A DNA stretch of 64,000 nucleotides from Pseudomonas sichuanensis (GCF_003231305.1 NZ_QKVM01000020.1:33896-97895); one strand, 5' to 3'. Shown: positions 26,514-41,238, counted from the first letter of the stretch. Translations and numbers: made by a program. Notes: generated by a model not told the origin, from the letters alone.

Positions 26514-27191
26514 ATGCAATACAATCTCACCAGAATCGATCCGGATGCGCCCAACGAGCAGTACCCGGTCGGTGAACGGGAAACCGTCACCGATCAACTG
26601 CTAGAGGACCAGGTCCACAAGAACATCTACATGGGGAAACTCGAAGATGTGCTGCGTGGCGCGGTCAACTGGGGTCGCAAGAACTCCCTCTGGCCGTACA
26701 ACTTCGGCCTGTCCTGCTGCTACGTGGAAATGACCACGGCCTTCACGGCGCCCCACGACATCGCCCGCTTCGGCGCCGAAGTCATCCGGGCCTCGCCGCG
26801 CCAGGCCGACTTCATGGTCATCGCCGGTACCTGCTTCGTGAAGATGGCGCCGATCATCCAGCGCCTGTACGAGCAGATGCTCGAGCCCAAGTGGGTCATC
26901 TCCATGGGTTCGTGCGCCAACTCCGGCGGCATGTACGACATCTACTCGGTCGTTCAAGGGGTCGACAAGTTCCTCCCCGTGGACGTGTACGTGCCTGGCT
27001 GCCCGCCACGCCCCGAGGCGTTCCTGCAAGGCTTGATGCTGCTGCAGGAGTCGATCGGCCAGGAGCGACGCCCGCTTTCCTGGGTTGTCGGCGATCAAGG
27101 CATTTACCGTGCCGAGATGCCTGCCCAGAAAGACCTGCGTCGCGAACAGCGTATCGCGGTAACCAACCTGCGCAGCCCCGACGAAGTCTGA
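26514..27191 (+). CDS. nuoB: NADH-quinone oxidoreductase subunit B
   Basis: A 225-residue peripheral-arm subunit holding cluster N2, the last Fe-S centre before quinone. Its ligands are the tandem cysteines of [10 protein letters not shown] plus those in [15 protein letters not shown] and [10 protein letters not shown]. It starts nine bases after nuoA. Confidence 0.97.
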   Translation: MQYNLTRIDPDAPNEQYPVGERETVTDQLLEDQVHKNIYMGKLEDVLRGAVNWGRKNSLWPYNFGLSCCYVEMTTAFTAPHDIARFGAEVIRASPRQADFMVIAGTCFVKMAPIIQRLYEQMLEPKWVISMGSCANSGGMYDIYSVVQGVDKFLPVDVYVPGCPPRPEAFLQGLMLLQESIGQERRPLSWVVGDQGIYRAEMPAQKDLRREQRIAVTNLRSPDEV

Positions 27192-27252
27192 TCCAGCGAC
27201 CTGCCGCCCGCTCCCCCTGGAGCCGGCGGCCTGGCTTCATTCTTAACGTTGA

Positions 27253-29052
<1,800 letters not shown>

Positions 29053-29054
29053 GC

Positions 29055-29552
29055 ATGAACAGCACGCTTATCCAAACCGACCGTTTCGCCCTGAGCGAAA
29101 CCGAGCGCTCGGCCATCGAGCACGAGATGCACCACTACGAGGACCCGCGCGCGGCGTCCATCGAAGCCCTCAAGATCGTGCAGAAAGAGCGCGGCTGGGT
29201 GCCGGACGGCGCCATCTACGCCATCGGCGAAGTACTGGGCATCCCCGCCAGCGACGTCGAGGGTGTGGCCACCTTCTACAGCCAGATCTTCCGCCAGCCG
29301 GTTGGCCGCCACATCATCCGCGTGTGCGACAGCATGGTCTGCTACATCGGCGGCCACGAGTCCGTGGTCAGCCAGATCCAGAGCGAGCTGGGCATCGGCC
29401 TCGGCCAGACCACCGCCGACGGGCGTTTCACCCTGCTGCCGGTGTGCTGCCTGGGTAACTGCGACAAGGCCCCGGCGCTGATGATCGACGACGACACCTT
29501 TGGCGACGTGCAACCTGCCGGCGTCTCCAAGCTGCTGGAGGGTTACGTATGA
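29055..29552 (+). CDS. nuoE: NADH-quinone oxidoreductase subunit E
   Basis: A 165-residue thioredoxin-fold subunit carrying the [2Fe-2S] cluster N1a. The ligands are in [10 protein letters not shown] and [16 protein letters not shown]. It starts two bases after the nuoCD stop, and its final four bases overlap nuoF (ATGA). Confidence 0.97.
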   Translation: MNSTLIQTDRFALSETERSAIEHEMHHYEDPRAASIEALKIVQKERGWVPDGAIYAIGEVLGIPASDVEGVATFYSQIFRQPVGRHIIRVCDSMVCYIGGHESVVSQIQSELGIGLGQTTADGRFTLLPVCCLGNCDKAPALMIDDDTFGDVQPAGVSKLLEGYV

Positions 29553-30925
29553 CCATCACTTCCTTCGGCCCGGCCAACCGCATTGCGCGCAGCGCCGAAA
29601 CCCACCCGCTGACCTGGCGCCTGCGTGACGACGGCGAGCCGGTCTGGCTGGCCGAGTACGAGTCCAAGAACGGCTATGCCGCCGCGCGCAAGGCGCTGGC
29701 CGACATGTCCGCCGACGACATCGTGCAGAGCGTCAAGGACTCCGGCCTCAAGGGCCGTGGCGGCGCAGGCTTCCCCACTGGCGTGAAGTGGGGCCTGATG
29801 CCCAAAGACGAATCCATGAACATCCGCTACCTGCTGTGCAACGCGGATGAAATGGAGCCCAACACCTGGAAAGACCGCATGCTGATGGAGCAACAGCCCC
29901 ATCTGCTGGTCGAAGGCATGCTGATCAGTGCCCGCGCGCTGAAGGCCTACCGCGGCTACATCTTCCTGCGTGGCGAATACACCACCGCGGCGAAGAACCT
30001 CAATCGCGCCATCGACGAAGCCAAGGCCGCAGGCCTTCTGGGCAAGAACATCCTCGGTTCGGGCTTTGACTTCGAGCTGTTCGTGCATACCGGTGCCGGG
30101 CGCTACATCTGCGGTGAAGAAACCGCACTGATCAACTCCCTCGAAGGCCGCCGCGCCAACCCGCGCTCCAAGCCGCCCTTCCCTGCCGCCGTCGGCGTGT
30201 GGGGCAAGCCGACTTGCGTGAACAACGTCGAGACCCTGTGCAACGTGCCGGCCATCGTCGCCAACGGCAACGACTGGTACAAGTCGCTGGCCCGTGAAGG
30301 CAGCGAAGACCACGGCACCAAGCTGATGGGCTTCTCCGGCAAGGTGAAGAACCCGGGCCTGTGGGAGCTGCCGTTCGGCGTCACCGCCCGCGAGCTGTTC
30401 GAAGACTACGCCGGTGGCATGCGCGACGGCTTCAAGCTCAAGTGCTGGCAGCCAGGCGGCGCCGGTACCGGCTTCCTGCTGCCCGAGCACCTCGATGCAC
30501 AGATGTACGCCGGTGGCATCGCCAAGGTCGGCACCCGTATGGGTACGGGCCTGGCCATGGCGGTGGACGACAGCGTCAACATGGTTTCGCTGCTGCGCAA
30601 CATGGAAGAGTTCTTCGCCCGCGAATCGTGCGGCTGGTGCACCCCATGCCGTGACGGCCTGCCGTGGAGCGTGAAGATGCTGCGCGCCCTGGAGAACGGC
30701 CAGGGCCGCGCCGAAGACATCGAGACCCTGCTGGGTCTGGTCAACTTCCTCGGCCCAGGCCGCACCTTCTGTGCTCACGCACCGGGTGCCGTCGAGCCAT
30801 TGGGCAGTGCCATCAAATACTTCCGCTCGGAGTTCGAGGCCGGTGTCGCTCCCGCTAACGCGGGAGACACCCTGCGCCCGAACCTTTCCGTTAACAAGAG
30901 CGGGCCGATCGTGGTCGGCGCATAA
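29549..30925 (+). CDS. nuoF: NADH-quinone oxidoreductase subunit F
   Basis: A 458-residue NADH- and FMN-binding subunit. [17 protein letters not shown] is the nucleotide/FMN-binding segment. Cluster N3 ligands are in [15 protein letters not shown] and TFCAHAPGA. It overlaps nuoE by four bases, implying translational coupling, and is followed by an unusual 133-base gap before nuoG. Confidence 0.97.
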   Translation: MTITSFGPANRIARSAETHPLTWRLRDDGEPVWLAEYESKNGYAAARKALADMSADDIVQSVKDSGLKGRGGAGFPTGVKWGLMPKDESMNIRYLLCNADEMEPNTWKDRMLMEQQPHLLVEGMLISARALKAYRGYIFLRGEYTTAAKNLNRAIDEAKAAGLLGKNILGSGFDFELFVHTGAGRYICGEETALINSLEGRRANPRSKPPFPAAVGVWGKPTCVNNVETLCNVPAIVANGNDWYKSLAREGSEDHGTKLMGFSGKVKNPGLWELPFGVTARELFEDYAGGMRDGFKLKCWQPGGAGTGFLLPEHLDAQMYAGGIAKVGTRMGTGLAMAVDDSVNMVSLLRNMEEFFARESCGWCTPCRDGLPWSVKMLRALENGQGRAEDIETLLGLVNFLGPGRTFCAHAPGAVEPLGSAIKYFRSEFEAGVAPANAGDTLRPNLSVNKSGPIVVGA

Positions 30926-30937
30926 CAAGATGAAACA

Positions 30938-30959
30938 GCGGATGGTCCGTGCCATCCGC
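30938..30959 (+). other. Hairpin in the nuoF-nuoG gap
   Basis: GCGGATGG and CCATCCGC form an 8-base stem with a 6-base loop, 12 bases after the nuoF stop, inside the longest spacer of the operon. There is no T-run, so it looks like an RNA processing or stability element and not a terminator. Confidence 0.4.
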
Positions 30960-31058
30960 CAGCCCGCTGGCCGGCCCGAACGATTCGTGGCTGGCCGCAG
31001 GCTCACCGATTTCCATTAGCCACGCCCGCTCACGCGGGCCAACGAAGAACTTTGAACA

Positions 31059-33773
31059 ATGGCCACTATCCACGTAGACGGCAAAGCGCTCGAAGTCAAC
31101 GGTGCGGACAACCTGTTACAGGCGTGTCTGTCACTCGGCCTCGACATCCCCTATTTCTGCTGGCACCCGGCGCTCGGTAGCGTCGGCGCCTGCCGGCAGT
31201 GCGCGGTCAAGCAGTACACCGACGAGAACGACACCCGTGGTCGTATCGTCATGTCCTGCATGACCCCGGCCTCCGACGGCACCTGGATCTCCATCGACGA
31301 CGAAGAGTCCAAGGCGTTCCGCGCCAGCGTCGTCGAATGGCTGATGACCAACCACCCGCACGACTGCCCGGTGTGCGAGGAAGGCGGTCACTGCCACCTG
31401 CAGGACATGACGGTAATGACCGGCCACAACGAGCGCCGCTACCGTTTCACCAAGCGTACCCACCAGAACCAGGACCTCGGCCCGTTCATCGCCCACGAGA
31501 TGAACCGCTGCATCGCCTGCTATCGCTGCGTGCGCTACTACAAGGACTACGCCGGCGGCACCGACCTGGGTGTGTACGGCGCCCACGACAACGTGTACTT
31601 CGGTCGCGTTGAAGACGGCGTGCTGGAAAGCGAGTTCTCCGGCAACCTCACCGAGGTCTGCCCGACCGGTGTGTTCACCGACAAGACCCACTCCGAGCGC
31701 TACAACCGCAAGTGGGACATGCAGTTTGCTCCAAGCATCTGCCATGGCTGCTCCAGCGGTTGCAACATCAGCCCGGGTGAGCGCTACGGCGAACTGCGCC
31801 GCATCGAGAACCGTTTCAACGGCTCGGTGAACCAGTACTTCCTGTGCGACCGTGGCCGCTTCGGCTATGGCTACGTCAACCGCAGCGACCGCCCACGCCA
31901 GCCGCTGCTGGCCGACGGTTCCAAGCTGTCGCTGGACGCCGCCCTGGACAAAGCCGCCGACCTGCTGCGCGGCCGCACCATCGTCGGTATCGGCTCGCCA
32001 CGCGCCAGCCTCGAAAGCAACTACGGCCTGCGTGAGCTGGTCGGCGCCGAGTACTTCTACTCGGGCATGGAAGCCGGTGAACTGGCTCGCGTGCGCCTGG
32101 CGCTGAACGTGCTGAACAACAGCCCGCTGCCAGTGCCGACCCTGCGCGACATCGAAGACCACGACGCGGTGTTCGTGCTCGGCGAAGACCTCACCCAGAC
32201 CGCCGCCCGTGTCGCCCTGGCCGTACGCCAGGCCACCAAGGGCAAGGCCGAAGCCATGGCCGACGCCATGCGCGTACAGCCTTGGCTGGACGCTGCGGTG
32301 AAGAACATCGGCCAGCACGCGCTGTACCCGCTGTTCATCGCATCCTTGGCTGAAACCAAGCTGGACGACGTGGCCGAAGAGTGTGTACACGCCGCTCCCG
32401 CCGACCTGGCCCGCATCGGTTTCGCCGTGGCCCACGCCATCGACCCGAGCGCCCCGGCCGTCGAAGGCCTGGACAGCGACGCCAAGGCCCTGGCCCAGCG
32501 CATCGCCGACGCCCTGGTCGCTGCCCAGCGCCCACTGGTCGTTGCCGGTACCTCGCTGGCCGACCCGGCACTGATCGAAGCCGCCGCCAACATCGCCAAG
32601 GCCCTCAAGCTGCGCGAGAAGAACGGCTCGCTGAGCCTGGTGGTGCCTGAAGCCAACAGCATCGGCCTGGCCATGCTCGGTGGCGAGTCCGTCGATGCCG
32701 CCCTGGATGCGGTCATCAGCGGCAAGGCCGACGCCATCGTCGTCCTGGAAAACGACCTGTACGCCCGCGTACCGGCCGCCAAGGTCGACGCAGCCCTGGC
32801 TGCCGCCAAGGTGGTGATCGTTGCCGACCACTCCAAAACCGCCACTGTCGACCGTGCCCACCTGGTACTGCCAGCCGCCTCGTTCGCCGAAGGCGACGGC
32901 ACCCTGGTCAGCCAGGAAGGCCGTGCCCAGCGCTTCTTCCAGGTGTTCGACCCGCAGTACCTGGACAGCAGCATCCAGATCCACGAAGGCTGGCGCTGGA
33001 TGCACGCCCTGCGTGCCACCCTGCTCAACAAGCCGGTGGACTGGACCCAGCTGGACCACGTCACCAGCGCCTGCGCCGAAGCCGCCCCGCAACTGGCCGG
33101 CATCGTCAACGCAGCGCCGTCCGCCGCGTTCCGCATCAAGGGCATGAAGCTGGCCCGTGAGCCGCTGCGCTACTCGGGCCGTACCGCCATGCGCGCCAAC
33201 ATCAGCGTGCACGAGCCGCGTACCCCGCAGGACAAGGACACCGCGTTCGCCTTCTCCATGGAAGGCTACTCGGGTTCGGCCGAGCCGCGTCAGCAGGTGC
33301 CGTTCGCCTGGTCGCCGGGTTGGAACTCGCCGCAAGCCTGGAACAAGTTCCAGGACGAGGTCGGCGGCCACCTGCGTGCCGGTGACCCGGGCGTACGCCT
33401 GATCGAATCCCAGGGCGACCGCCTGAGCTGGTTCACCGCCATCCCTGGCGCGTTCAACCCAGCCCGTGGCACCTGGACCGCGGTGCCGTTCTTCCACCTG
33501 TTCGGCAGCGAAGAGAGCTCCTCGCGCGCCGCCCCGGTGCAGGAGCGCATCCCGGCCGCCTACGTCGGCCTGGCCAAGTCCGAAGCCGACCGCCTGGGCG
33601 TCAACGACGGCGCGATGCTGAGCCTGAACGTGGCCGGTGTGTCGCTGCGCCTGCCGCTGCGTATCAATGAAGAGCTGGGCGCTGGCCTGGTTGCGTTGCC
33701 CAAAGGCCTGGCCGGCATTCCGCCCGCCATCTTCGGTGCATCCGTCGAAGGCCTGCAGGAGGCAGCACAATGA
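31059..33773 (+). CDS. nuoG: NADH-quinone oxidoreductase subunit G
   Basis: A 904-residue Fe-S subunit of the peripheral arm. The N-terminal [2Fe-2S] domain has [19 protein letters not shown]. Next come [15 protein letters not shown] and the 4Fe-4S ligands [16 protein letters not shown] and CPTGVF. The extra N7-type cluster motif is present as CHGCSSGCN plus a cysteine about 27 residues later (YFLCDRG). The large C-terminal part is the inactive molybdopterin-oxidoreductase-like domain. It overlaps nuoH by four bases. Confidence 0.97.
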   Translation: MATIHVDGKALEVNGADNLLQACLSLGLDIPYFCWHPALGSVGACRQCAVKQYTDENDTRGRIVMSCMTPASDGTWISIDDEESKAFRASVVEWLMTNHPHDCPVCEEGGHCHLQDMTVMTGHNERRYRFTKRTHQNQDLGPFIAHEMNRCIACYRCVRYYKDYAGGTDLGVYGAHDNVYFGRVEDGVLESEFSGNLTEVCPTGVFTDKTHSERYNRKWDMQFAPSICHGCSSGCNISPGERYGELRRIENRFNGSVNQYFLCDRGRFGYGYVNRSDRPRQPLLADGSKLSLDAALDKAADLLRGRTIVGIGSPRASLESNYGLRELVGAEYFYSGMEAGELARVRLALNVLNNSPLPVPTLRDIEDHDAVFVLGEDLTQTAARVALAVRQATKGKAEAMADAMRVQPWLDAAVKNIGQHALYPLFIASLAETKLDDVAEECVHAAPADLARIGFAVAHAIDPSAPAVEGLDSDAKALAQRIADALVAAQRPLVVAGTSLADPALIEAAANIAKALKLREKNGSLSLVVPEANSIGLAMLGGESVDAALDAVISGKADAIVVLENDLYARVPAAKVDAALAAAKVVIVADHSKTATVDRAHLVLPAASFAEGDGTLVSQEGRAQRFFQVFDPQYLDSSIQIHEGWRWMHALRATLLNKPVDWTQLDHVTSACAEAAPQLAGIVNAAPSAAFRIKGMKLAREPLRYSGRTAMRANISVHEPRTPQDKDTAFAFSMEGYSGSAEPRQQVPFAWSPGWNSPQAWNKFQDEVGGHLRAGDPGVRLIESQGDRLSWFTAIPGAFNPARGTWTAVPFFHLFGSEESSSRAAPVQERIPAAYVGLAKSEADRLGVNDGAMLSLNVAGVSLRLPLRINEELGAGLVALPKGLAGIPPAIFGASVEGLQEAAQ

Positions 33774-34777
33774 GCTGGTTCACCCCCGAAGTGATCGATG
33801 TGATCATTCAGGTCGTCAAGGCCATCGTGGTGCTGCTGGCCGTGGTGGTCTGCGGCGCGCTGCTCAGCTTCGTCGAGCGTCGCCTGCTGGGCTGGTGGCA
33901 GGACCGCTACGGTCCGAACCGCGTCGGCCCGTTCGGCATGTTCCAGATCGCAGCCGACATGCTGAAGATGTTCTTCAAGGAAGACTGGAACCCGCCCTTC
34001 GTCGACAAGATGATCTTCACCCTGGCGCCGGTCGTGGCCATGAGCGCCCTGCTGATCGGCTTCTCGATCATCCCGATCACCCCGGGCTGGGGCGTGGCCG
34101 ACCTGAACATCGGCCTGCTGTTCTTCTTCGCCATGGCCGGCCTGTCGGTCTACGCCGTGCTGTTCGCCGGCTGGTCGTCGAACAACAAGTACGCCCTGCT
34201 GGGCAGCTTGCGTGCTTCGGCGCAGACCGTGTCGTACGAGGTGTTCCTGGGCCTGGCGCTGATGGGCGTGGTGGTGCAGGTGGGCTCGTTCAACATGCGC
34301 GACATCGTTGAATACCAGGCCCAGAACCTGTGGTTCATCATTCCGCAGTTCTTCGGCTTCTGCACCTTCTTCATCGCTGGCGTCGCCGTGACTCACCGTC
34401 ACCCGTTCGACCAGCCGGAAGCGGAACAGGAACTGGCCGACGGCTACCACATCGAATACGCCGGCATGAAATGGGGCATGTTCTTCGTCGGTGAATACAT
34501 CGGCATCATCCTGATCTCGGCGCTGCTGGTCACCCTGTTCTTCGGTGGCTGGCACGGTCCGTTCGACCTGCTGCCGCAGCTGCCGTTCTTCTGGTTCGCC
34601 CTGAAGACCGCGTTCTTCATCATGCTGTTCATCCTGCTGCGCGCCTCGATCCCGCGCCCACGCTATGACCAGGTGATGGACTTCAGCTGGAAGTTCTGCC
34701 TGCCGCTGACCCTGATCAATTTGCTGGTGACCGCTGCGATCGTGCTCTACAACACGCCAGCCGTCGCGGCCCAGTGA
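33770..34777 (+). CDS. nuoH: NADH-quinone oxidoreductase subunit H
   Basis: A 335-residue membrane subunit forming the quinone chamber at the arm junction, with eight hydrophobic helices. The conserved sequences [20 protein letters not shown] and [20 protein letters not shown] are intact. It starts within the nuoG stop (ATGA). Confidence 0.97.
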   Translation: MSWFTPEVIDVIIQVVKAIVVLLAVVVCGALLSFVERRLLGWWQDRYGPNRVGPFGMFQIAADMLKMFFKEDWNPPFVDKMIFTLAPVVAMSALLIGFSIIPITPGWGVADLNIGLLFFFAMAGLSVYAVLFAGWSSNNKYALLGSLRASAQTVSYEVFLGLALMGVVVQVGSFNMRDIVEYQAQNLWFIIPQFFGFCTFFIAGVAVTHRHPFDQPEAEQELADGYHIEYAGMKWGMFFVGEYIGIILISALLVTLFFGGWHGPFDLLPQLPFFWFALKTAFFIMLFILLRASIPRPRYDQVMDFSWKFCLPLTLINLLVTAAIVLYNTPAVAAQ

Positions 34778-34788
34778 GGATTTGACCC

Positions 34789-35337
34789 ATGTTCAAGTAT
34801 ATCGGCGACATCGTTAAGGGCACCGGCACTCAGCTGCGCAGCCTGGTGATGGTGTTCTCCCACGGGTTCCGCAAGCGCGACACCCTGCAGTACCCCGAAG
34901 AACCCGTGTACCTGCCGCCGCGCTACCGCGGCCGCATCGTCCTCACCCGCGACCCCGACGGCGAGGAGCGCTGCGTGGCGTGCAACCTCTGCGCGGTGGC
35001 CTGCCCGGTCGGCTGCATTTCGCTGCAGAAGGCCGAGACCGAGGACGGTCGTTGGTACCCCGAGTTCTTCCGCATCAACTTCTCGCGTTGCATCTTCTGC
35101 GGCCTGTGTGAAGAAGCGTGCCCGACCACCGCGATCCAGCTCACCCCGGATTTCGAAATGGCCGAGTTCAAGCGTCAGGACCTGGTGTACGAGAAAGAAG
35201 ATCTGCTGATCTCCGGCCCCGGCAAGAACCCTGACTACAACTTCTACCGTGTTGCCGGTATGGCCATCGCTGGCAAGCCGAAAGGCTCTGCGCAGAACGA
35301 AGCCGAGCCGATCAACGTGAAGAGCTTGCTCCCATAA
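34789..35337 (+). CDS. nuoI: NADH-quinone oxidoreductase subunit I
   Basis: A 182-residue ferredoxin-like subunit with two [4Fe-4S] clusters (N6a, N6b). The ligand sets are [16 protein letters not shown] and [16 protein letters not shown]. It passes electrons towards NuoB. Confidence 0.97.
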   Translation: MFKYIGDIVKGTGTQLRSLVMVFSHGFRKRDTLQYPEEPVYLPPRYRGRIVLTRDPDGEERCVACNLCAVACPVGCISLQKAETEDGRWYPEFFRINFSRCIFCGLCEEACPTTAIQLTPDFEMAEFKRQDLVYEKEDLLISGPGKNPDYNFYRVAGMAIAGKPKGSAQNEAEPINVKSLLP

Positions 35338-35347
35338 GGACAGAAAG

Positions 35348-35848
35348 ATGGAATTCGCTTTCTACTTCGCATCCGGTGTCGCCGTTGTCTCCACGCTTCG
35401 CGTGGTGACCGGCACCAACCCGGTGCACGCCCTGCTCTACCTGATCATCTCGCTGATTTCCGTGGCGATGATCTTCTTCTCCCTCGGTGCGCCGTTCGCC
35501 GGCGCCCTGGAAGTGATCGCCTACGCCGGCGCCATCATGGTGCTGTTCGTGTTCGTGGTGATGATGCTCAACCTCGGGCCGGCCTCGGTCGCCCAGGAAC
35601 GCGGCTGGCTCAAGCCCGGCATCTGGGCGGGGCCGGTGATCCTCGCCGCCCTGCTGCTGCTGGAGCTGCTGTACGTGCTGTTCGTCAGCCCGTCGGGCGC
35701 CGCCATCAGCGGTACCACCGTCAGCGCCAAAGAAGTCGGCATCAGCCTGTTCGGGCCGTACCTGCTGGTGGTCGAACTGGCCTCGATGCTGCTGCTCGCG
35801 GCAGCCGTCACCGCCTTCCACCTGGGCCGCAACGAGGCGAAGGAGTAA
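35348..35848 (+). CDS. nuoJ: NADH-quinone oxidoreductase subunit J
   Basis: A 166-residue membrane subunit with five hydrophobic helices. Conserved sequences include [21 protein letters not shown] and [20 protein letters not shown] in the third helix, which moves during coupling. Confidence 0.96.
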   Translation: MEFAFYFASGVAVVSTLRVVTGTNPVHALLYLIISLISVAMIFFSLGAPFAGALEVIAYAGAIMVLFVFVVMMLNLGPASVAQERGWLKPGIWAGPVILAALLLLELLYVLFVSPSGAAISGTTVSAKEVGISLFGPYLLVVELASMLLLAAAVTAFHLGRNEAKE

Positions 35849-35851
35849 ATC

Positions 35852-36160
35852 ATGGGTGCTATCCCTCTCGAGCATGGTCTGGCGGTCGCCGGCATCCTGT
35901 TCTGCTTAGGTCTGGTTGGCCTGATGGTCCGCCGCAACATCCTCTTCGTGCTCATGAGCCTGGAAGTCATGATGAACGCCTCTGCCCTGGCGTTCATCGT
36001 CGCCGGTGCCCGTTGGGTCCAGCCCGACGGCCAGGTGATGTTCATTCTGGTGATCAGCCTGGCAGCCGCCGAGGCCAGCATTGGCCTGGCGATCCTGCTG
36101 CAGCTGTATCGCCGCTTCCACACTCTCGACATCGATGCTGCCAGTGAGATGCGCGGATGA
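35852..36160 (+). CDS. nuoK: NADH-quinone oxidoreductase subunit K
   Basis: A 102-residue Mrp-like membrane subunit with three helices. The buried glutamates of the proton path lie in [15 protein letters not shown] and [13 protein letters not shown]. Its stop overlaps the nuoL start by four bases. Confidence 0.97.
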
Positions 36161-38010
36161 ACCTTATCTTCCTGACGTTCGTATTCCCCCTGATCGGCTT
36201 CCTGCTGCTGTCGTTCTCCCGTGGTCGGTTCTCGGAGAACCTGTCCGCGCTGATCGGCGTCGGCTCGGTCGGTCTGTCGGCGGCCACCGCCGCCTACGTG
36301 ATCTGGCAGTTCAACGTCGCCCCGCCTGAGGGCGGTGCGTACAGCCAGCTGCTGTGGCAGTGGATGTCGGTGGACGGCTTCGCGCCGAACTTCACCCTGT
36401 ACGTGGATGGCCTGTCGGTCACCATGCTGGGCGTGGTCACCGGTGTGGGCTTCCTGATCCACCTGTTCGCCTCCTGGTACATGCGTGGCGAAGCCGGTTA
36501 CTCGCGCTTCTTCTCGTACACCAACCTGTTCATCGCCAGCATGCTGTTCCTGGTGCTGGGCGACAACCTGCTGTTCATCTACTTCGGCTGGGAAGGCGTG
36601 GGCCTGTGCTCGTACCTGTTGATCGGTTTCTACTACAGCAACCGCAACAACGGTAACGCAGCACTCAAGGCGTTCATCGTCACCCGCATCGGCGACGTGT
36701 TCATGGCCATCGGCCTGTTCATCCTGTTCGCCCAGCTGGGCACGCTGAACGTGCAGGAACTGCTGGTGCTGGCACCGCAGAAGTTCCAGGCCGGCGACAC
36801 CTGGATGGTCCTGGCCACCCTGATGCTGCTGGGTGGCGCGGTCGGTAAATCGGCCCAGCTGCCGCTGCAGACCTGGCTGGCCGACGCGATGGCGGGCCCG
36901 ACCCCGGTTTCGGCACTGATCCACGCCGCAACCATGGTGACCGCGGGCGTGTACCTGATCGCCCGTACCAACGGCCTGTTCCTGCTGGCGCCGGACGTCC
37001 TGCATCTTGTGGGCGTCGTCGGCGGTGTCACGCTTGTGCTTGCCGGCTTCGCCGCGCTGGTGCAGACCGACATCAAGCGTATCCTCGCCTACTCGACCAT
37101 GAGCCAGATCGGCTACATGTTCCTGGCCCTGGGCGTAGGTGCCTGGGACGCGGCGATCTTCCACCTGATGACCCACGCCTTCTTCAAGGCCCTGCTGTTC
37201 CTTGCCTCGGGTGCGGTGATCGTTGCCTGCCACCACGAGCAGGACATCTTCAAGATGGGCGGCCTGTGGAAGAAGCTGCCGCTGGCCTACGCCAGCTTCG
37301 TGGTCGGTGGTGCCGCACTGGCCGCCCTGCCGATCCTGACCGTGGGCTTCTACTCCAAGGACGAGATCCTCTGGGAAGCCTTCGCCAGCGGCAACACCGG
37401 CCTGCTGTACGCCGGCCTGGTCGGCGCGTTCATGACCTCGCTGTACACCTTCCGCCTGATCTTCATCGCCTTCCACGGCGAAGCCAAGACCGAAGCCCAT
37501 GCCGGCCACGGCATCAGCCACTGGCTGCCGCTGGGCGTGCTGATCGTGCTGTCGACCTTCATCGGCGCCTGGATCCACCCGCCGCTGGCAGGCGTGCTGC
37601 CTGAGAGCGCCGGCCACGCCGGTGGCGAAGCCAAGCACTCGCTGGAGATCGCCTCGGGCGCCATCGCCATCGCCGGTATCCTGCTGTCGGCCCTGCTGTT
37701 CCTGGGCAAGCGTCGCTTCGTCAGCAGCATCGCCAACAGTGGTATCGGTCGCGTCCTGTCGGCCTGGTGGTTCGCCGCCTGGGGCTTCGACTGGATCTAC
37801 GACAAGCTGTTCGTCAAACCTTACCTGCTGATCTGCCACATCCTGCGCAAGGATCCGGTGGACCGCAGCATCGGCCTGATCCCACGGATGGCTCGCGGCG
37901 GCAACGTCGCCATGAGCAAGACCGAGACCGGCCAGCTGCGTTGGTACACCGCCTCGATCGCCGTCGGCGCCGTGCTGGTGCTGGGCGCCGTGGTAGTGGC
38001 TGCGGTATGA
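36157..38010 (+). CDS. nuoL: NADH-quinone oxidoreductase subunit L
   Basis: A 617-residue antiporter-like proton-pumping subunit. Signature segments are [53 protein letters not shown] and [14 protein letters not shown]. The C-terminal part (about 480-617) is the long lateral helix that runs along the membrane arm. Confidence 0.97.
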
Positions 38011-38053
38011 CTATGAAGAACCTTGCGACTTTGCCAAAGGAAACCAACCCGTC

Positions 38054-39586
38054 ATGATTTTGCCTTGGCTGATCCTGATCCCCTTCATCGGCGGCCTCCT
38101 GTGCTGGCTGGGTGAGCGCTTCGGCGCCACCCTGCCCCGCTGGATCGCGCTGCTGACCATGTCCCTGCTGCTCGGCATCGGCCTGTGGCTGTGGGCTAAC
38201 GGCGACTACACCCTGGCCCCGGCGCCGGGCGCCGAACCGCACTGGGCCCTCGAATACAAGTTCGAGTGGATCAAGCGCTTCGGCATCAGCGTGCACCTGG
38301 CCCTGGACGGCCTGTCGCTGCTGATGATCCTGCTGACCGGCCTGCTCGGCGTGCTGTCGGTACTGTGCTCGTGGAAAGAGATCCAGCGCCACGTCGGCTT
38401 CTTCCACCTCAACCTGATGTGGATCCTCGGCGGCGTGGTCGGTGTGTTCCTGGCCCTGGACCTGTTCCTGTTCTTCTTCTTCTGGGAAATGATGCTGGTG
38501 CCGATGTACTTCCTCATCGCGCTCTGGGGTCACAGTTCGTCGGACGGCAAGAAGACCCGGATCTACGCGGCGACCAAGTTCTTCATCTTCACCCAGGCCA
38601 GCGGCCTGATCATGCTGGTGGCGATCCTTGGCCTGGTGCTGGTCAACTACAACACCACCGGCGTGCTGACCTTCAACTACAGCGACCTGCTCAAGGCCGA
38701 ACTGCCGGCTGGCGTGGAATACGTGCTGATGCTGGGCTTCTTCATCGCCTTCGCGGTGAAGCTGCCGGTGGTGCCGTTCCACTCCTGGCTGCCTGACGCT
38801 CACGCCCAGGCACCGACCGCAGGTTCCGTGGACCTGGCGGGCATCCTGCTGAAGACGGCGGCCTACGGCCTGCTGCGCTTCGCCCTGCCGCTGTTCCCGA
38901 ACGCCTCGGCCGAGTTTGCGCCGATCGCCATGACCCTGGGCCTGATCGGTATCTTCTACGGTGCCTTCCTGGCCTTCGCGCAAACCGACATCAAGCGCCT
39001 GATCGCCTTCTCCAGCGTCTCGCACATGGGCTTCGTGCTGATCGGCATCTACTCCGGCAGCCAGCAGGCCCTGCAAGGCGCGGTGATCCAGATGCTGGCC
39101 CACGGCCTGTCGGCCGCCGCGCTGTTCATCCTGTCCGGCCAGCTGTACGAGCGCCTGCATACCCGTGACATGCGCCAGATGGGTGGCCTGTGGCACCGCA
39201 TCGCCTACCTGCCGGCCATCAGCCTGTTCTTCGCCGCCGCGTCGCTGGGCCTGCCAGGCACCGGCAACTTCGTCGGTGAGTTCCTGATCCTGATCGGCAG
39301 CTTCGCCCACGTACCGTGGATCACCGTGATCGCCACCACCGGCCTGGTATTCGGTTCGGTCTACTCGCTGATCATGATCCACCGCGCCTACTTCGGCCCG
39401 GCCAAGGCCGACACCGTGCTGGCCGGCATGGACACCCGCGAGATGGTCATGGTGCTGGGCCTGGCTGGCCTGCTGATCCTGCTGGGCGTGTATCCGCAGC
39501 CGTTCCTCGACACCTCTGCCGCCACCATGAGCGGTGTGCAGCAGTGGCTCGGTTCCGCTTTCACTCAACTCGCTTCGGCCCGGTAA
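38054..39586 (+). CDS. nuoM: NADH-quinone oxidoreductase subunit M
   Basis: A 510-residue antiporter-like subunit. [19 protein letters not shown] holds the key glutamate, and [19 protein letters not shown] holds the proton-path lysine region. It follows nuoL by 43 bases. Confidence 0.97.
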   Translation: MILPWLILIPFIGGLLCWLGERFGATLPRWIALLTMSLLLGIGLWLWANGDYTLAPAPGAEPHWALEYKFEWIKRFGISVHLALDGLSLLMILLTGLLGVLSVLCSWKEIQRHVGFFHLNLMWILGGVVGVFLALDLFLFFFFWEMMLVPMYFLIALWGHSSSDGKKTRIYAATKFFIFTQASGLIMLVAILGLVLVNYNTTGVLTFNYSDLLKAELPAGVEYVLMLGFFIAFAVKLPVVPFHSWLPDAHAQAPTAGSVDLAGILLKTAAYGLLRFALPLFPNASAEFAPIAMTLGLIGIFYGAFLAFAQTDIKRLIAFSSVSHMGFVLIGIYSGSQQALQGAVIQMLAHGLSAAALFILSGQLYERLHTRDMRQMGGLWHRIAYLPAISLFFAAASLGLPGTGNFVGEFLILIGSFAHVPWITVIATTGLVFGSVYSLIMIHRAYFGPAKADTVLAGMDTREMVMVLGLAGLLILLGVYPQPFLDTSAATMSGVQQWLGSAFTQLASAR

Positions 39587-39593
39587 GAGCGCT

Positions 39594-41063
39594 ATGGAAT
39601 TCACCACTCAACACTTCATCGCATTGGCGCCGATGCTGATCACCACCATCACCACGGTGGTGGTGATGCTGGCGATCGCCTGGAAGCGCAACCACTCGCA
39701 GACGTTCCTGCTGTCCACCGTGGGCCTGAACCTGGCCCTGCTGTCGATCCTGCCGGCACTGAAGGTTGCACCGCTGGCGGTGACTTCGCTGGTCACCATC
39801 GACAAGTTCGCCTGCCTGTACATGGCCATCGTGCTGGTGGCGACGCTGGCCTGCGTGACCCTCGCCCACGCTTATCTGGGCGAAGGCTCCAAGGGCTTCC
39901 CGGGCAACCGTGAAGAGCTTTACCTGCTGCTGCTGATGTCGGCACTGGGCGGCCTGGTGCTGGTCAGCGCCAACCACCTGGCCGGCCTGTTCATCGGCCT
40001 GGAGCTGCTGTCGGTGCCGGTCTACGGCCTGGTGGCGTATGCGTTCTTCAACAAGCGCTCGCTGGAAGCCGGCATCAAGTACATGGTGCTGTCGGCCGCC
40101 GGTTCTGCCTTCCTGCTGTTCGGCATGGCGCTGCTGTACGCCGACGCCGGCAGCTTGACCTTCGATCAGCTGGGCAAAGCCCTGGCCGCCACCAGCATGC
40201 CAAGCCTGCTGGCCCAGCTGGGCCTGGGCATGATGCTGGTCGGCCTGGCGTTCAAGCTGTCGCTGGTGCCGTTCCACCTGTGGACCCCGGATGTGTACGA
40301 AGGCGCCCCGGCGCCGGTGGCCGCATTCCTGGCCACCGCCAGCAAGGTCGCGGTGTTCGCCGTGGTCGTGCGCCTGTTCATGCTCTCCCCTGCCGCCAGC
40401 AGCGGCGTGCTGAGCACCGTACTGGCGGTCATCGCCGTGGCCTCGATCCTGATCGGCAACCTGCTGGCGCTGACCCAGAGCAACCTCAAGCGCCTGCTCG
40501 GTTACTCGTCCATCGCCCACTTCGGCTACCTGGTCATCGCCCTGGTCGCCAGCAAGGGCCTGGCCATGGAAGCCATGGGTGTGTACCTGGTCACCTACGT
40601 GATCACCAGCCTCGGCGCCTTCGGCGTGATCACCCTGATGTCCTCGCCCTACGCCGGCCGTGACGCCGACGCCCTATACGAGTACCGCGGCCTGTTCTGG
40701 CGCCGTCCGTACCTGACCGCGGTGCTGACCGTGATGATGCTGTCGCTGGCGGGTATCCCGCTGACGGCGGGCTTCATCGGCAAGTTCTACATCATCGCCA
40801 CCGGTGTCGAGTCGCAGCTGTGGTGGCTGGTCGGCGCCCTGGTGCTGGGCAGTGCCATCGGCGTGTACTACTACCTGCGCGTCATGGTCACCCTGTACCT
40901 GGTCGAGCCGAACCTGCGTCGCCACGACGCCCCGCTGAAGTGGGAACAGCGCACCGGCGGCGTGATGCTGCTGGCCATCGCCATTCTTGCCTTCGTGCTG
41001 GGTGTGTACCCGCAGCCACTGCTGGAAATGGTGCAACAGGCTGGCCTGCAACTGATCGGTTGA
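39594..41063 (+). CDS. nuoN: NADH-quinone oxidoreductase subunit N
   Basis: The last gene of the operon, a 489-residue antiporter-like subunit. Conserved segments are [36 protein letters not shown] and [16 protein letters not shown]. The ATG at 39594 ([14 protein letters not shown]) is chosen because AAGAGCG precedes it and the upstream extension overlaps nuoM. Confidence 0.97.
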   Translation: MEFTTQHFIALAPMLITTITTVVVMLAIAWKRNHSQTFLLSTVGLNLALLSILPALKVAPLAVTSLVTIDKFACLYMAIVLVATLACVTLAHAYLGEGSKGFPGNREELYLLLLMSALGGLVLVSANHLAGLFIGLELLSVPVYGLVAYAFFNKRSLEAGIKYMVLSAAGSAFLLFGMALLYADAGSLTFDQLGKALAATSMPSLLAQLGLGMMLVGLAFKLSLVPFHLWTPDVYEGAPAPVAAFLATASKVAVFAVVVRLFMLSPAASSGVLSTVLAVIAVASILIGNLLALTQSNLKRLLGYSSIAHFGYLVIALVASKGLAMEAMGVYLVTYVITSLGAFGVITLMSSPYAGRDADALYEYRGLFWRRPYLTAVLTVMMLSLAGIPLTAGFIGKFYIIATGVESQLWWLVGALVLGSAIGVYYYLRVMVTLYLVEPNLRRHDAPLKWEQRTGGVMLLAIAILAFVLGVYPQPLLEMVQQAGLQLIG

Positions 41064-41082
41064 TCGGCTGCTAGCGTCACCA

Positions 41083-41112
41083 GAAACCCCGCCTCGGCGG
41101 GGTTTCTTTTTT
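41083..41112 (+). terminator. Terminator of the nuo operon
   Basis: GAAACCCCGCC pairs with GGCGGGGTTTC around TC, followed by TTTTTT. It lies 20 bases after the nuoN stop. Confidence 0.93.
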
Positions 41113-41134
41113 GGGGCCCTATTGCGACCGAGCC

Positions 41135-41158
41135 GTGGGAGCGGGCTTGCCCCGCGAT
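41135..41158. repeat. Single REP copy (GCAAG type) after nuo
   Basis: GTGGGAGCGGGCTTGCCCCG then CGAT forms one REP unit 22 bases past the nuo terminator and before the receptor gene. There is no inverted partner. Confidence 0.85.
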
Positions 41159-41238
41159 TGCCATTACAGATCGACCACTGTGCTTCGTCTGCCTTTTGCA
41201 GCGTCAGACTCCCGCACTCGATCTGGAACCTCGCCCCC

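Noticed and set aside
31131..33770. An 879-codon minus-strand open frame
   Set aside because: It is the antisense shadow of nuoG, which is certain from its Fe-S motifs.
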